From assembly GCA_902464495.1 (NCBI GenBank), contig CABQJK010000004.1:29428-93427 (forward strand): DNA of 64,000 nt. Reading direction: 5' to 3'. The number at the start of each line of letters is the position of its first letter. Within the stretch, counting starts at the first letter, position 1. This DNA comes from an uncultured Collinsella sp. GTDB taxonomy: Bacteria > Actinomycetota > Coriobacteriia > Coriobacteriales > Coriobacteriaceae. The position numbers and the translations under genes are program-made. The notes beneath the pieces are model-generated. The model ran no database searches. It was not told where the DNA came from and was given only the letters and a program-made list of their open reading frames with translations. Shown here piece by piece: positions 16,813-25,990 of this stretch.

Positions 16813-19563
16813 TTAGGCGGAACGCTTGGCCTCGAGCTTGGCCTGAGCGGCAGCCAGGCGCGCGAGGGGCACGCGATAGGGCGAGCAGGACACGTAGTCC
16901 ACGTCGGCCACGTTAAACAGGCCCTTGATGGACTTGGGGTCGCCGCCGTGCTCGCCGCACACGCCAAAGTGCATGTCAGGATTGGTGGCGCGGCCCTTCT
17001 CGACGGCCAAGCGCACGAGCTCCAGCACCGCCGCGTCGATGGTCTCGAAGGGGTTGTCTTTCAGGATCTTTTTATGCATGTACAGCGGGATGAACTTGGC
17101 CTCGGCGTCATCGCGCGAGAAGCCAAAGGTCGTCTGGGTGAGGTCGTTGGTGCCAAAGCAGAAGAAATCTGCGTGATGTGCGATCTCGTCGGCGACCATG
17201 CAGGCACGCGGCAGCTCGAGCATCGTGCCCACGGAAATATTGAGCTCGACGCCTTCCTCGGCGGAAACCTCGGCGATCACGTGCTCGATAACCTCGCGGG
17301 TCTGGACATGCTCGGCCGTGATGGAAACGAGCGGAACCATGATCTCGGGGCGCGGGTCGACACCCTCCTTGATAAGGCGGGCAGCGGCCGTGGCGACGGC
17401 GCGAACCTGCATGAGCGGCAGATCGCCAAAGACGACGGACAGGCGCACGCCGCGCAAGCCCAGCATGGGGTTGGACTCGACCATGCCGTCAATGCGACGC
17501 AGGCGGGCGCGCAGGGCAGTGAGCTCCTCCTCGGGAGCGCCGGCGGCCTCCTTCTTGGTGATGGCGACCTCGAGCTCGCGAGGATTATCCAGGAACTCAT
17601 GAAGCGGCGGATCGAGCAGGCGGACGACCACATCGCGACCGGACATGGTCTTGAACATCGCCAGGAAGTCCTCGGTCTGAACCTTGAGTAGGTCGGCCAG
17701 GGCCTGCTGCTTTACGGCCTCGTCATCGGACAGGATAAAGCTCTGGATGATGTTCTTGCGGTCGCCCAGGAACATATGCTCGGTGCGGCACAGGCCGATG
17801 GCCTCGGCGCCAAACTCGAGCGCGAGTGCAGCATCCTCGGGGTTGTCGGCGTTAACGCGCACGTGGTTGGCGTGGCCGCAGGTCTCGTCCAAGCGAATCT
17901 CGTCGGCCCAGGACAGGATGGTGTCCAGGTCGCCGGTGAGCTCGGCCGAAACCAGGTCGACGGCGCCGTCGACGACGATGCCCTGGGTACCGTCGATGGA
18001 GATGACATCACCCTCGCGCAGCACGCGGTCGCTGCCCTCGATGTGCACGACCTTCTCGGCGGCGTCGATATGGAAGAGCTCGACACCGCAGACGCAGGGC
18101 GTACCCATGCCGCGGGCGATAACGGCGGCATGGCTCGTCTTGCCGCCATGGCTGGTCAGGATGCCCTCGGCGGCGACCATGCCCTTCAGGTCGTCGGGGT
18201 TGGTCTCCCAGCGGACCAGAATGACCTTGTGGCCCTCGGCGGAACGCGCGACGGCGTCATCACTCGAGAACACGACCTCGCCCACGGCGGCACCAGGGCT
18301 GGCGTTAAGGCCGCTGGCCAGGGCCTCGTACTTCTTGGAGGCGTCGAACTGCGGGTGCAGGAGCTGATCGAGCTGCGCGGGATCGATGCGGCTCACAGCC
18401 TCCTCGCGGGTGATCAGGCCCTCCTCGACCATTTCGATAGCAATGCGCAGGGCGGCAGTGGCGGTGCGCTTGCCCACGCGGGTCTGGAGCATCCAGAGCT
18501 TGCCCTGCTCGATGGTGAACTCGATATCGCACATATCGCGGTAATGATCCTCGAGCGTCAGGAACACGCGCTCGAGCTCCTCGCCTGCGGACTCGAGGCC
18601 CGAGGTGGTCTTGAGGTCGGCGATGGGCTCGGTGTTTCGGATGCCGGCGACGACGTCCTCGCCCTGGGCATTCACCAAAAAGTCGCCATAGAACTCCTTG
18701 GTGCCGTCGGCCGGGTTGCGCGTAAAGGCGACGCCGGTCGCAGAGGTCTCGCCCTTGTTGCCAAAGGCCATGGCCTGGACGTTGACGGCGGTGCCGAGCT
18801 CGTCGGAAATGCCGTGCTGCTTGCGGTAGATGCAGGCGCGCTCGTTCATCCAGCTGCCAAAGACGGCCTGGATGGCAAGGCGCAGCTGGAGCTCCGGATC
18901 GTGCGGGAAAACGGGCTTACCGTCGGCGACCTCGAGCTCGGGATACAGGGTCGCCTCGACGTTCTCGGAGAAGATGCCCTTAAAGGTCTCGACGAGCTCC
19001 TGCAGGTCCTCGGCCGAAAGCTCGGAATCGACACGAACGCCGGCGACCAGGCGGGCCTGGGTCAGGGCGTTCTCGAATAGGTCGGCGTCGACGCCCATGA
19101 CGACGTTGGAGAACATCTGGATAAAGCGACGGTAGCTGTCCCAGGCAAAGCGCGGGTTCTGCGTCTGCGCGATAAGGCCCTGGACGGAATCGTCGTTGAG
19201 GCCCAGGTTGAGGACCGTGTCCATCATGCCGGGCATGGAGAACGGAGCGCCCGAGCGAACCGACACGAGCAGCGGATCGGAGGCATCGCCGAGTTTCTTG
19301 CCGCAACGGGCCTCGAGGTCCGCCTCGGCGGCAACGATCTCATCGAGTGCGCCTTCGGGCCAGACGTTGCCGGCACCGGAGTACTCGACACAGGTCTGGC
19401 AGGTAATGGTAAAGCCACCGGGAACCGGCAGACCGATGCGGCTCATCTCGGCAAGGTTTGCGCCCTTGCCGCCAAGCACGAAGTTCATGGACTTGTCGCC
19501 CTCAGTGACACAGGTGCCCAGGGCGTCGGTTCCAAAACGGTAAACCCTCTTGCAATCGCTCAC
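16813..19563 (-). CDS. ppdK: pyruvate, phosphate dikinase
   Basis: Interconverts pyruvate + ATP + Pi with phosphoenolpyruvate + AMP + PPi; in anaerobes it serves glycolysis or gluconeogenesis. The 916-residue protein has an N-terminal nucleotide-binding region (GGKGANLAEM), the central phosphohistidine motif GGKTSHAAVIARGMG (H478), and the C-terminal PEP-binding barrel with CGEHGGDPKS. The residue two before the histidine is Thr476, the position that PPDK regulatory kinases phosphorylate in known systems. The start is GTG at 19563, 5 nt after GGAAGGGGAA. The regulator gene ppsR lies directly upstream. Confidence 0.97.
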   Translation of the reverse strand: MSDCKRVYRFGTDALGTCVTEGDKSMNFVLGGKGANLAEMSRIGLPVPGGFTITCQTCVEYSGAGNVWPEGALDEIVAAEADLEARCGKKLGDASDPLLVSVRSGAPFSMPGMMDTVLNLGLNDDSVQGLIAQTQNPRFAWDSYRRFIQMFSNVVMGVDADLFENALTQARLVAGVRVDSELSAEDLQELVETFKGIFSENVEATLYPELEVADGKPVFPHDPELQLRLAIQAVFGSWMNERACIYRKQHGISDELGTAVNVQAMAFGNKGETSATGVAFTRNPADGTKEFYGDFLVNAQGEDVVAGIRNTEPIADLKTTSGLESAGEELERVFLTLEDHYRDMCDIEFTIEQGKLWMLQTRVGKRTATAALRIAIEMVEEGLITREEAVSRIDPAQLDQLLHPQFDASKKYEALASGLNASPGAAVGEVVFSSDDAVARSAEGHKVILVRWETNPDDLKGMVAAEGILTSHGGKTSHAAVIARGMGTPCVCGVELFHIDAAEKVVHIEGSDRVLREGDVISIDGTQGIVVDGAVDLVSAELTGDLDTILSWADEIRLDETCGHANHVRVNADNPEDAALALEFGAEAIGLCRTEHMFLGDRKNIIQSFILSDDEAVKQQALADLLKVQTEDFLAMFKTMSGRDVVVRLLDPPLHEFLDNPRELEVAITKKEAAGAPEEELTALRARLRRIDGMVESNPMLGLRGVRLSVVFGDLPLMQVRAVATAAARLIKEGVDPRPEIMVPLVSITAEHVQTREVIEHVIAEVSAEEGVELNISVGTMLELPRACMVADEIAHHADFFCFGTNDLTQTTFGFSRDDAEAKFIPLYMHKKILKDNPFETIDAAVLELVRLAVEKGRATNPDMHFGVCGEHGGDPKSIKGLFNVADVDYVSCSPYRVPLARLAAAQAKLEAKRSA

Positions 19564-19638
19564 GATACTTCCCCTTCCATGCACTCTCGCGCACGACCGT
19601 GGTAACGAATCGACCCGCCGGATGCGAGCCGTGAGGGT

Positions 19639-19644
19639 ACTATA
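19639..19644 (-). promoter_or_regulatory. candidate -10 element for ppdK
   Basis: TATAGT on the minus strand, about 75 nt before the ppdK GTG. No convincing -35 hexamer stands 16-18 bp upstream, which would fit an activated promoter given the repeats further upstream. Confidence 0.35.
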
Positions 19645-19685
19645 CGGCGGGCGTTGAGCGGGCTTGCGAAGAGGGCGCGGGGTTT

Positions 19686-19734
19686 GGTAAACGTGATAAA
19701 TGTGACGGTAAACGGTAGGTAAAAGTGGTTACCT
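19686..19734. promoter_or_regulatory. GGTAAA repeat array upstream of ppdK, possible operator
   Basis: GGTAAA occurs at 19686, 19707 and 19718, that is with centre spacings of 21 and 11 bp, close to two and one helical turns. The third copy is also one arm of the dyad AGGTAA-6 bp-TTACCT at 19717-19734. The array lies in an AT-richer gap 120-170 bp upstream of the ppdK start. The regulator is unknown. The rest of the gap (19740-19860) is AT-rich with no clear feature. Confidence 0.4.
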
Positions 19735-19860
19735 TATGAAGATACCAATACAACGAACTTGCAGGTCAAATGCAAGTATATTGCTAAATCGCTTTACCAT
19801 TATCGTGCATTATTTTAGGCAGTCTTTATTAGACGGGGCATTTTTAGCTACCCCAATGAG

Positions 19861-20736
19861 CTAGCTTTGTTGGGCTCGACGAGCGGCGCGGCGGGTACGG
19901 GCTTCTTGGATTTCCATCAAATGACCGATGATCTCGGCAGCGCTTTCCTCGATGGCCTTGCCGTCGGTACGAACCACAAAGCAGCCCAGGCGTTTCATGA
20001 GCGCGCGGGCTTCAGCAAGCTCGCTGCACACGCTCTCGGGCTCGGCATAGGAGCCCGCGACGGCGCGGGCGTAGTCATCACCCAAGCGGCTATCGCGAAT
20101 CTCGGAAATCACATCGACGGTCGAAATCAAGCCAAACAACCGCATCGGGTCGACCTCGTAAATCGACTTCGGCGGCTCCATGCCGTGCGCGAGCGGAACG
20201 TTGGCAACCTTGTAACCCTGATAGGCCAAATACATCGACAGCGGCGTCTTGGACGTGCGCGACACGCCCAGCAGCACGATATCGGCACCCGACAGATCGT
20301 CGCAGCCGCGCCCGTCGTCGTGCTCAACGAAATACTCCATGGCTTCGATGCGATGGAAATAGCGGTCATCGGTCTTGTGAATCACGCCCGCAATGCCCTT
20401 GGGCGGCACACCGATGAGTGACGACAGCACGGCAAGCGTCGGGCCGATCAGGTCCACCGAACGGATATGCAGCATGCCCAGGTAATCGAGCACGCGGGCG
20501 CGAAGCACCGGATCGACAATGGTATGGAACACGGCAATATCGCGATGATCCGCATCGACACGCGGGCCCACAAACGATTTAACCTGCTCCACCGAGGTCA
20601 CCTTGGGGAGGCGCAAGAGACGAAAAGCCCCTTCATCAAATTGCCCGGACGCCGCAAGCACCACCTCACAAGCGGTATCACCGAGCGAGTCGGAGATAAC
20701 GATGACGGTGGGACGAGCGGTGACCAGGCAATCCAT
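19861..20736 (-). CDS. ppsR: PPDK/PEP-synthase regulatory protein (DUF299), bifunctional kinase/pyrophosphorylase
   Basis: Family members inactivate pyruvate phosphate dikinase or PEP synthase by ADP-dependent phosphorylation of a threonine next to the catalytic histidine, and reactivate it by Pi-dependent pyrophosphorylation. The 291-residue protein has the family P-loop GVSRTSKT at 157-164 and an N-terminal SDSLGDTACE block. Because ppdK is the next gene downstream and no PEP synthase is present, the likely target is PPDK. ATG is 6 nt after AAGGAG. It lies 34 nt downstream of glyS, possibly on the same transcript. Confidence 0.92.
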   Translation of the reverse strand: MDCLVTARPTVIVISDSLGDTACEVVLAASGQFDEGAFRLLRLPKVTSVEQVKSFVGPRVDADHRDIAVFHTIVDPVLRARVLDYLGMLHIRSVDLIGPTLAVLSSLIGVPPKGIAGVIHKTDDRYFHRIEAMEYFVEHDDGRGCDDLSGADIVLLGVSRTSKTPLSMYLAYQGYKVANVPLAHGMEPPKSIYEVDPMRLFGLISTVDVISEIRDSRLGDDYARAVAGSYAEPESVCSELAEARALMKRLGCFVVRTDGKAIEESAAEIIGHLMEIQEARTRRAARRAQQS

Positions 20737-20770
20737 GCGGGGCTCCTTTTGCGCTTATGTGCAGGCTGGC

Positions 20771-22867
20771 TTACTTTTTGCGGGCAAGCTCACCGATGTT
20801 GGCGATGCCGGAGAAAACGGCCTCGAAGCGGTTGAGCAGCTTAAGGCGATTATCGCGAAGCTGCTCGTCCTTGTCCATGACCATGACCTCATCGAAGAAA
20901 CGGTCGATGGGCGCGCGCAGGGCGGCGAGGGCGGCAAATGCGGCCGGGTAGTCCTCGGCAGCAAGGGCGGCATCGACGGCGGTCTGAGCAGCCTCGGAGG
21001 CGTCGGCGAGCGCAAGCTCGACCTCGCCCATCAGGCTGCGGTCATACTCAGCACCCAGCTCGGGCTTGGAGATATGCGCGGCGCGAGCATAGGCGGTCGC
21101 CAGGTTGTCGAACGTCTCAGCATCGTTCTTGCGGGCCTCGTCGAGGGCGGCGCAGCGGGCGAAGAAGACGGACGGGGCGATGATGTGCACCGCGGAGACG
21201 GCGGCGACGGTATCGGCCGGAATCTTTTCGTCGCGGGCCATGCTCACCAGGCGGCCATGGAAGAAGTCACGAACCTGCTGGGCGACCTCGGCGGCGTCGA
21301 ACTCAATGCCCTGCTCACTGTAGAGTTCGAGGGCAAAGTCGATGAGCAACGTGGGGTCGATCGGCAGACGGTCGCGCAGGATGTTGATAATGCCGATAGC
21401 GGCACGACGCAGCGCGTAGGGGTCGGAGGAGCCGGTCGGGGGCTCACCGATGGCAAAGATACCGGCGATGGTATCGAGCTTGTCGGCGCAGGCCACGATG
21501 CAGCCAGCGGTGCCCTCGGGCAGCTCGTCACCGGCAAAACGGGGACGATAGTGATCGCGAATAGCATGAGCGACCTCGTCGTTCTCCCCCATCGCGGTCG
21601 CGTAATAACCGCCCATCACGCCCTGCTGGCTCGTGAATTCGACGACGGCGTTGGATACCAGGTCGGCCTTGCACAGGTGCGCGGCGCGAGCAGCGTCGGC
21701 GGCAAGATGGGCGCCCAAATGAGCCTCGCGGGCGATAGCGAGCGCGAGCTGCTCAATACGCTCGGACTTGGCGAGCACGCTACCGAGCTTCTCCTGGAAG
21801 GCGACCTTGGCCAGACGCTCGCGGAACTCGTCGAGGGAGATCTTCAGGTCCTCCTCGTAGAAGAACTTGGCGTCGTCCAGACGGGCGCGCACGACGCGCT
21901 CGTTGCCGTCGATCACGCGCTCGGCGTTCTCGGGCTTGCTGTTGGAGACGACCACGAACTCACGCGTCAGCTTGCCCTCGCCGTCATAGATCGGGAAGTA
22001 GCGCTGGTTGGTGAGCATGGACTCGCAGATGATCTCGTGCGGGACCTTGAGGAACTCCTCATCGAAGGTACCGACGAGCACCGTCGGCCACTCGCAGAGG
22101 TTGATGACCTCCTCGAAGACCTTCTTGGGCGTATCGACATGGCAGCCGGGACGGGCAGCCTCGACCTCGGCGATACCGGCGAGGATGACCTCACGACGAC
22201 GCTCGGCAGAAAGCACACCTGCGTCCTCGAGCACCTGCTCGTAAACAGCGGGGCTGGCAACCACATGGTCGCCAGGCCCAAGTACGCGATGGCCGCGCGT
22301 AGTGTTGCCGCTCGTCACGTCGGCAAACGACACGGGCACAACATCCTCGCCCAAAAGGCAGCAGATCCAGCGGACCGGGCGCACGAAGGTGGCGTGCTCG
22401 TGGCCCCAGCGCTGACTACGGTAGTTGGGCCACTGCAGGCCGGCGATGGTCTTCTCGCACAGGGCCGTCAGGATCGGAGTAGCCGGAGCGGAAGGAATGT
22501 TCTTCTCGGCAAAGACGTACTCACGGCCGTCGGTGTCCTCGCGACGGACCAGATCCTCGGCAGCCACACCGCACTTGCGGGCGAAGCCCTGGGCGGCCTT
22601 GGTGGCGTTACCGTCAGCGTCGAAGGCAATGTTGGCCGCGGGGCCACGCTTGACCTCGTGAACCTCATCGGTCGCGGTGGCGACGTCGGCCACGAGTGCA
22701 GCCAAACGACGCGGACTCGAGATCACGCGGACCTCGCCGTGGGCCAGACCGGCCTCGTCGAGACCCTTGGCGATCATGGTGCCAAGCTGCTTTACGGCAT
22801 TGTTCAGCGGTGCGGAGGGCATTTCCTCCGTACCGATCTCAAACAGGAAATCCTTAGCGTCTGCCAT
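20771..22867 (-). CDS. glyS: glycine--tRNA ligase beta subunit
   Basis: tRNA-recognition and editing-like subunit of the alpha2-beta2 glycyl-tRNA synthetase. The 698-residue protein begins with FLFEIGTEEMPS, contains the ATFVRPVRWICCLLGE and HD-like central regions, and ends with an anticodon-binding helical domain (IDRFFDEVMVMD). The ATG lies 3 nt after the glyQ stop. A long antisense reading frame covers this gene and is rejected. The two-subunit enzyme is unlike the single-chain enzyme of most other Actinobacteria, as expected for the Coriobacteriia (inference). Confidence 0.97.
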   Translation of the reverse strand: MADAKDFLFEIGTEEMPSAPLNNAVKQLGTMIAKGLDEAGLAHGEVRVISSPRRLAALVADVATATDEVHEVKRGPAANIAFDADGNATKAAQGFARKCGVAAEDLVRREDTDGREYVFAEKNIPSAPATPILTALCEKTIAGLQWPNYRSQRWGHEHATFVRPVRWICCLLGEDVVPVSFADVTSGNTTRGHRVLGPGDHVVASPAVYEQVLEDAGVLSAERRREVILAGIAEVEAARPGCHVDTPKKVFEEVINLCEWPTVLVGTFDEEFLKVPHEIICESMLTNQRYFPIYDGEGKLTREFVVVSNSKPENAERVIDGNERVVRARLDDAKFFYEEDLKISLDEFRERLAKVAFQEKLGSVLAKSERIEQLALAIAREAHLGAHLAADAARAAHLCKADLVSNAVVEFTSQQGVMGGYYATAMGENDEVAHAIRDHYRPRFAGDELPEGTAGCIVACADKLDTIAGIFAIGEPPTGSSDPYALRRAAIGIINILRDRLPIDPTLLIDFALELYSEQGIEFDAAEVAQQVRDFFHGRLVSMARDEKIPADTVAAVSAVHIIAPSVFFARCAALDEARKNDAETFDNLATAYARAAHISKPELGAEYDRSLMGEVELALADASEAAQTAVDAALAAEDYPAAFAALAALRAPIDRFFDEVMVMDKDEQLRDNRLKLLNRFEAVFSGIANIGELARKK

Positions 22868-22870
22868 GGC

Positions 22871-23782
22871 TTACGCCACCTCGCCTTCCTGGTCGGCATT
22901 CTCGTTGACTCCGGCGACCTCGGCCATATAGGCCTCGCAGCACGCCTTGGCGACGGCGCGGACACGCAGGATGTAGTTGGCACGCTCGACCGCAGACAGA
23001 GCGCCGCGGGCATCGAGCAGATTGAAAGCGTGGCTGCACTTCATGACGCAGTCGTATGCGGGCAACGGCAGCTTGCGCTCCAGGCAGGAATGGCACTCGG
23101 CCTCGTAGTCGTCAAACTTCTGACGCATCATCTCGACGTTGGCGACCTCAAAGTTATAGGCACTGAACTCGCGCTCGTTCTCGAGGAACACGTCGCCGTA
23201 GGTCATGGGCGTGCCATCGGGCAGGTAGCTCCACACCAGATCGTAGACCGAGTTGACGCCCTGGGCGTACATGGCGATACGCTCCAGGCCATAGGTAATC
23301 TCGACGGGCACGGGGTCGACCTCGATACCGCCCACCTGCTGGAAGTACGTAAACTGCGTGACCTCCATGCCGTTGAGCCAGACCTCCCAGCCAAGGCCCC
23401 AGGCGCCCAGGGTCGGGCTCTCCCAGTCGTCCTCGACAAAGCGGACGTCATGGTCGTTGGGGTCCAGGCCAATGGCGGCCAGCGAACCCAGGTAGAGCTC
23501 CTGGGCGTTGACCGGCGACGGCTTGATGAGCACCTGGAACTGATAGTAGTGCTGCATGCGGTTGGGGTTCTCGCCGTAGCGGCCGTCGGCGGGACGGCGG
23601 CAGGGCTGCGCATAGCAGGTGCGCCATTCGGCGGGACCGAGCGAGCGCAGCGTGGTCGCGGTATGGAAGGTACCGGCACCGACCTCGGAGTCATAGGGCT
23701 GCATAATGACGCAGCCCTGCTCGCCCCAGTACTGCTGGAGGCGCAGGATGATGTCTTGGAAGGAAAGCGATGAAGCGTTCAT
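22871..23782 (-). CDS. glyQ: glycine--tRNA ligase alpha subunit
   Basis: Catalytic class II subunit of alpha2-beta2 glycyl-tRNA synthetase. The 303-residue protein is highly conserved, with [20 protein letters not shown] near the N-terminus, [18 protein letters not shown] and [10 protein letters not shown]. Only 59 bp separate it from lepB upstream, so there is no room for a T-box leader. A TATAGT hexamer (ACTATA on the plus strand, about 23828-23833) is a possible -10 without a good -35. Confidence 0.97.
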   Translation of the reverse strand: MNASSLSFQDIILRLQQYWGEQGCVIMQPYDSEVGAGTFHTATTLRSLGPAEWRTCYAQPCRRPADGRYGENPNRMQHYYQFQVLIKPSPVNAQELYLGSLAAIGLDPNDHDVRFVEDDWESPTLGAWGLGWEVWLNGMEVTQFTYFQQVGGIEVDPVPVEITYGLERIAMYAQGVNSVYDLVWSYLPDGTPMTYGDVFLENEREFSAYNFEVANVEMMRQKFDDYEAECHSCLERKLPLPAYDCVMKCSHAFNLLDARGALSAVERANYILRVRAVAKACCEAYMAEVAGVNENADQEGEVA

Positions 23783-23841
23783 GCCTCTAATATCCCCTCG
23801 TCGAAACGATTACACGGTTAGGTACTGTACTATAGCGGTTT

Positions 23842-24405
23842 TTAGTCGATAGCGCCCAGACGGTTGAGCGGCCAGTAACGCACGAGCGCCACGGCGATCA
23901 AATCAGAGCGATCGACGGGACCAAAGTAGCGTGAGTCGGCTGAGTTCTCGCGGTTGTCGCCCATCACCCACACGCAGCCGTCGGGGACGGTGTAGGGATA
24001 GCTCACCTGGGCGGCGGGCGCCTGGACCGAAAGCGGCCAGCTCATGCCGGTCGTATAGCCCTCGTCGAGCGCTTGGCCGTCAACGACCACCTTGCCGTCC
24101 TGCAGGTCAACCGTCTGGCCGGCCGTGGCGATGACGCGCTTTACCAGCACGTCATGCTCAGACGTGGCATCGGGGTTGTGGAACACCACGATATCGCCCT
24201 GCTTGACGGGCTGACCGAGCTCGAGGCTCACCTTTTGTGCCAGGATCTGGTCGCCGATCTCGATCGTGTCCTCCATAGAGCCGGTGGGCACCACAAAGGG
24301 CTCGACCACAAAGGTGCGGATCAGGAAGGTGGCCACGAGCGCGATTGCGATGACCGCGATCCACTCAAAGGCGCCCCTCAACGCGGAATGCTGCGATGGA
24401 ACCAT
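23842..24405 (-). CDS. lepB: signal peptidase I
   Basis: Membrane serine protease that removes signal peptides of exported proteins. The 187-residue protein has a single N-terminal membrane segment (about 14-34), the catalytic Ser43 in PTGSMEDTI, the general base Lys89 in VLVKRVIA, and the GDNRENSADSR signature near the C-terminus. ATG at 24405 lies 5 nt after GGAG; a GTG at 24411 overlaps the trmD stop and is less likely. Follows trmD at the end of the rpsP operon. Confidence 0.95.
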   Translation of the reverse strand: MVPSQHSALRGAFEWIAVIAIALVATFLIRTFVVEPFVVPTGSMEDTIEIGDQILAQKVSLELGQPVKQGDIVVFHNPDATSEHDVLVKRVIATAGQTVDLQDGKVVVDGQALDEGYTTGMSWPLSVQAPAAQVSYPYTVPDGCVWVMGDNRENSADSRYFGPVDRSDLIAVALVRYWPLNRLGAID

Positions 24406-24407
24406 TC

Positions 24408-25166
24408 TCACTCCTCGCTCTGCGAATACGAAGCGTCCAGAATCTCCTGCGCGTATGCGCGCTCCTGGGGCGTAAGCCGCGCCGTCTCGATCAGGTCGGG
24501 ACGCCAGCGGCAGGTGCGCTCGATGGCATTCTTACGGCGCCAGGCATCGACCTTGGCATGGTCACCGCTCACGAGCACCGGCGGCACGCCCTCGCCGTTG
24601 AATTCAGCAGGGCGAGTGTACTGCGCATACTCGAGCAGGCCTCCGTCCTCGGCGGTCGAGAACGACTCGTCGACGTTGCTCATCTCGTCACCAAGGGCGC
24701 CGGGAATCAGGCGTACGACAGCATCGGCAACGACCATAGCGGGAAGCTCGCCGCCCGTGAGCACGTAATCGCCGATCGACAGGCGCTCGTCGGCATACGC
24801 ATAGGCACGCTCGTCGACACCCTCGTAACGGCTGCACACAAACAGCAAGCGCTCGCTTTTGAGCAGGCGCTCGGCCACATGCTGTGTAAAGGGCTCGCCA
24901 CAGGGGGTAAAAAACACCACGGTGGGCTTAGGACCCTCGGAGCTAATAGCCTCGATGGCCTCGGCAATTGGCTCGACCTTCATGAGCATGCCCTGCCCGC
25001 CGCCGTACGGCTCGTCATCGACGGTACGATGGCGGTCGTGCGTCCAGTCGCGCAGGTTATACGCCTTAAAATCAAAAAGGCCGGCCTTGCGGGCGCGGCC
25101 CAAAATCGATGTGGACATGACGGGCTCAAACATCTCGGGAAAGACCGAAAGGGTCTCAATCAGCAT
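24408..25166 (-). CDS. trmD: tRNA (guanosine(37)-N1)-methyltransferase
   Basis: SPOUT-class knotted methyltransferase that makes m1G37 in tRNA to prevent frameshifting. The 252-residue protein has the family blocks YGGGQGMLMK, CSRYEGVDERA and the knot region SIGDYVLTGGELPAMV, and a C-terminal helical domain that binds tRNA. Ten bases after rimM and overlapping the lepB ribosome site. Classical rpsP-rimM-trmD operon. Confidence 0.97.
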   Translation of the reverse strand: MLIETLSVFPEMFEPVMSTSILGRARKAGLFDFKAYNLRDWTHDRHRTVDDEPYGGGQGMLMKVEPIAEAIEAISSEGPKPTVVFFTPCGEPFTQHVAERLLKSERLLFVCSRYEGVDERAYAYADERLSIGDYVLTGGELPAMVVADAVVRLIPGALGDEMSNVDESFSTAEDGGLLEYAQYTRPAEFNGEGVPPVLVSGDHAKVDAWRRKNAIERTCRWRPDLIETARLTPQERAYAQEILDASYSQSEE

Positions 25167-25176
25167 GTTGTCCTCC

Positions 25177-25698
25177 CTACTTGTCCATATCGATCAGGCC
25201 GTCCATAACGTGGACGGAAATTGTTCCTGTGTCGGGAAGATCGAGCACAACCTGCTCGATCACGGGAATCAGTACCTCGCCGTACCGATCACCCTCGACA
25301 ACCCAAACATCGTTAGCGGGCGTCGACATGATCTCGACGATTGTGCCGAGTGAACCGAAGCGCTCGTCGACCACCTCGCGACCCATCAGGTCGGTATAGG
25401 CGGCGTCGAGTGAATCGAGCTCAAAATCGTCACGATTTGCCAACACATAGCATCCCGTGATGCCCTCGGCGGCCGTCAAGTCGTCAATGCCCTCAAACAA
25501 GACCAGATCGCCATCGCCCGTATCGGTGACGGACACGACCGTGCAAAAGCGGTCGCGCTTGAGCGCCGGCGGCGTCAGGGCGACGCGCATACCCGGCTCT
25601 AATACAGAAGGAAGCCCCCGCAGCGGCTGCGCGAGGACCTCCCCCTTCCTTCCGTGCGGCTTGACCACACGGGCGATGTTTTTGTACTGGGACCTCAA
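25177..25698 (-). CDS. rimM: ribosome maturation factor RimM
   Basis: Assembly factor for the 30S head that binds S19. The 173-residue protein has the N-terminal beta-barrel block ARVVKPHGRKGEV and a C-terminal PRC-barrel (GTIVEIMSTPANDVWVVEG, VIPVIEQVV region). The start is TTG, 4 nt after the khpA stop, and no better start codon leaves the conserved N-terminus intact. The Shine-Dalgarno site (AGGA) is close, so translation may depend on coupling. Confidence 0.94.
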   Translation of the reverse strand: MRSQYKNIARVVKPHGRKGEVLAQPLRGLPSVLEPGMRVALTPPALKRDRFCTVVSVTDTGDGDLVLFEGIDDLTAAEGITGCYVLANRDDFELDSLDAAYTDLMGREVVDERFGSLGTIVEIMSTPANDVWVVEGDRYGEVLIPVIEQVVLDLPDTGTISVHVMDGLIDMDK

Positions 25699-25702
25699 GG
25701 TC

Positions 25703-25987
25703 CTAGCCCAGAACCTCTACCTCGACAGCAGTGTCGAGGCGAGCGGCCAGTGCACGGGCGAGCGTGCGAATGGCCTTGATGGTACGGCCACGACGGCCGA
25801 TGACCTTAGCGACGTCATCCTCGGCGACAGAAACCTCAATCGTAGAGGCGTCATCACCATCAATGACCTCAAGGCTCACGGAATCCGGGTCGTCGACGAT
25901 CTGAACAACGAGATATTCGACGAGATCGGCGATGCGATCTGAGAGCATTGCCTCACCCTCGAGCTGTGCAGCGTCAACCTCAGGCAC
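25703..25987 (-). CDS. khpA: KH-domain RNA-binding protein (KhpA/YlqC family)
   Basis: Small RNA-binding protein of the rpsP operon. The 94-residue protein has one KH domain with the GxxG loop in VIGRRGRTIKAI at about 63-74, and an acidic start. In Gram-positive bacteria KhpA pairs with KhpB to affect cell elongation and sRNA binding. Located between rpsP (3 nt) and rimM (4 nt), exactly as in other Gram-positive genomes. Confidence 0.93.
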   Translation of the reverse strand: MPEVDAAQLEGEAMLSDRIADLVEYLVVQIVDDPDSVSLEVIDGDDASTIEVSVAEDDVAKVIGRRGRTIKAIRTLARALAARLDTAVEVEVLG

Positions 25988-25990
25988 GAT

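Noticed and set aside
19740..19880. A terminator after ppsR
   Set aside because: GGGG/CCCC and TAGC/GCTA matches exist, but the stems are short and interrupted and no T run is placed correctly.
20603..23773. A 1056-codon open frame on the plus strand, antisense to glyS, glyQ and ppsR
   Set aside because: The minus strand encodes unmistakable GlyRS subunits. The antisense frame arises from the GC-rich third positions, has repetitive Gly/Val/Leu/Asp content and no recognisable domain.
23783..23841. A T-box leader for glycyl-tRNA synthetase
   Set aside because: The gap to lepB is only 59 bp and lacks a T-box sequence or specifier structure.
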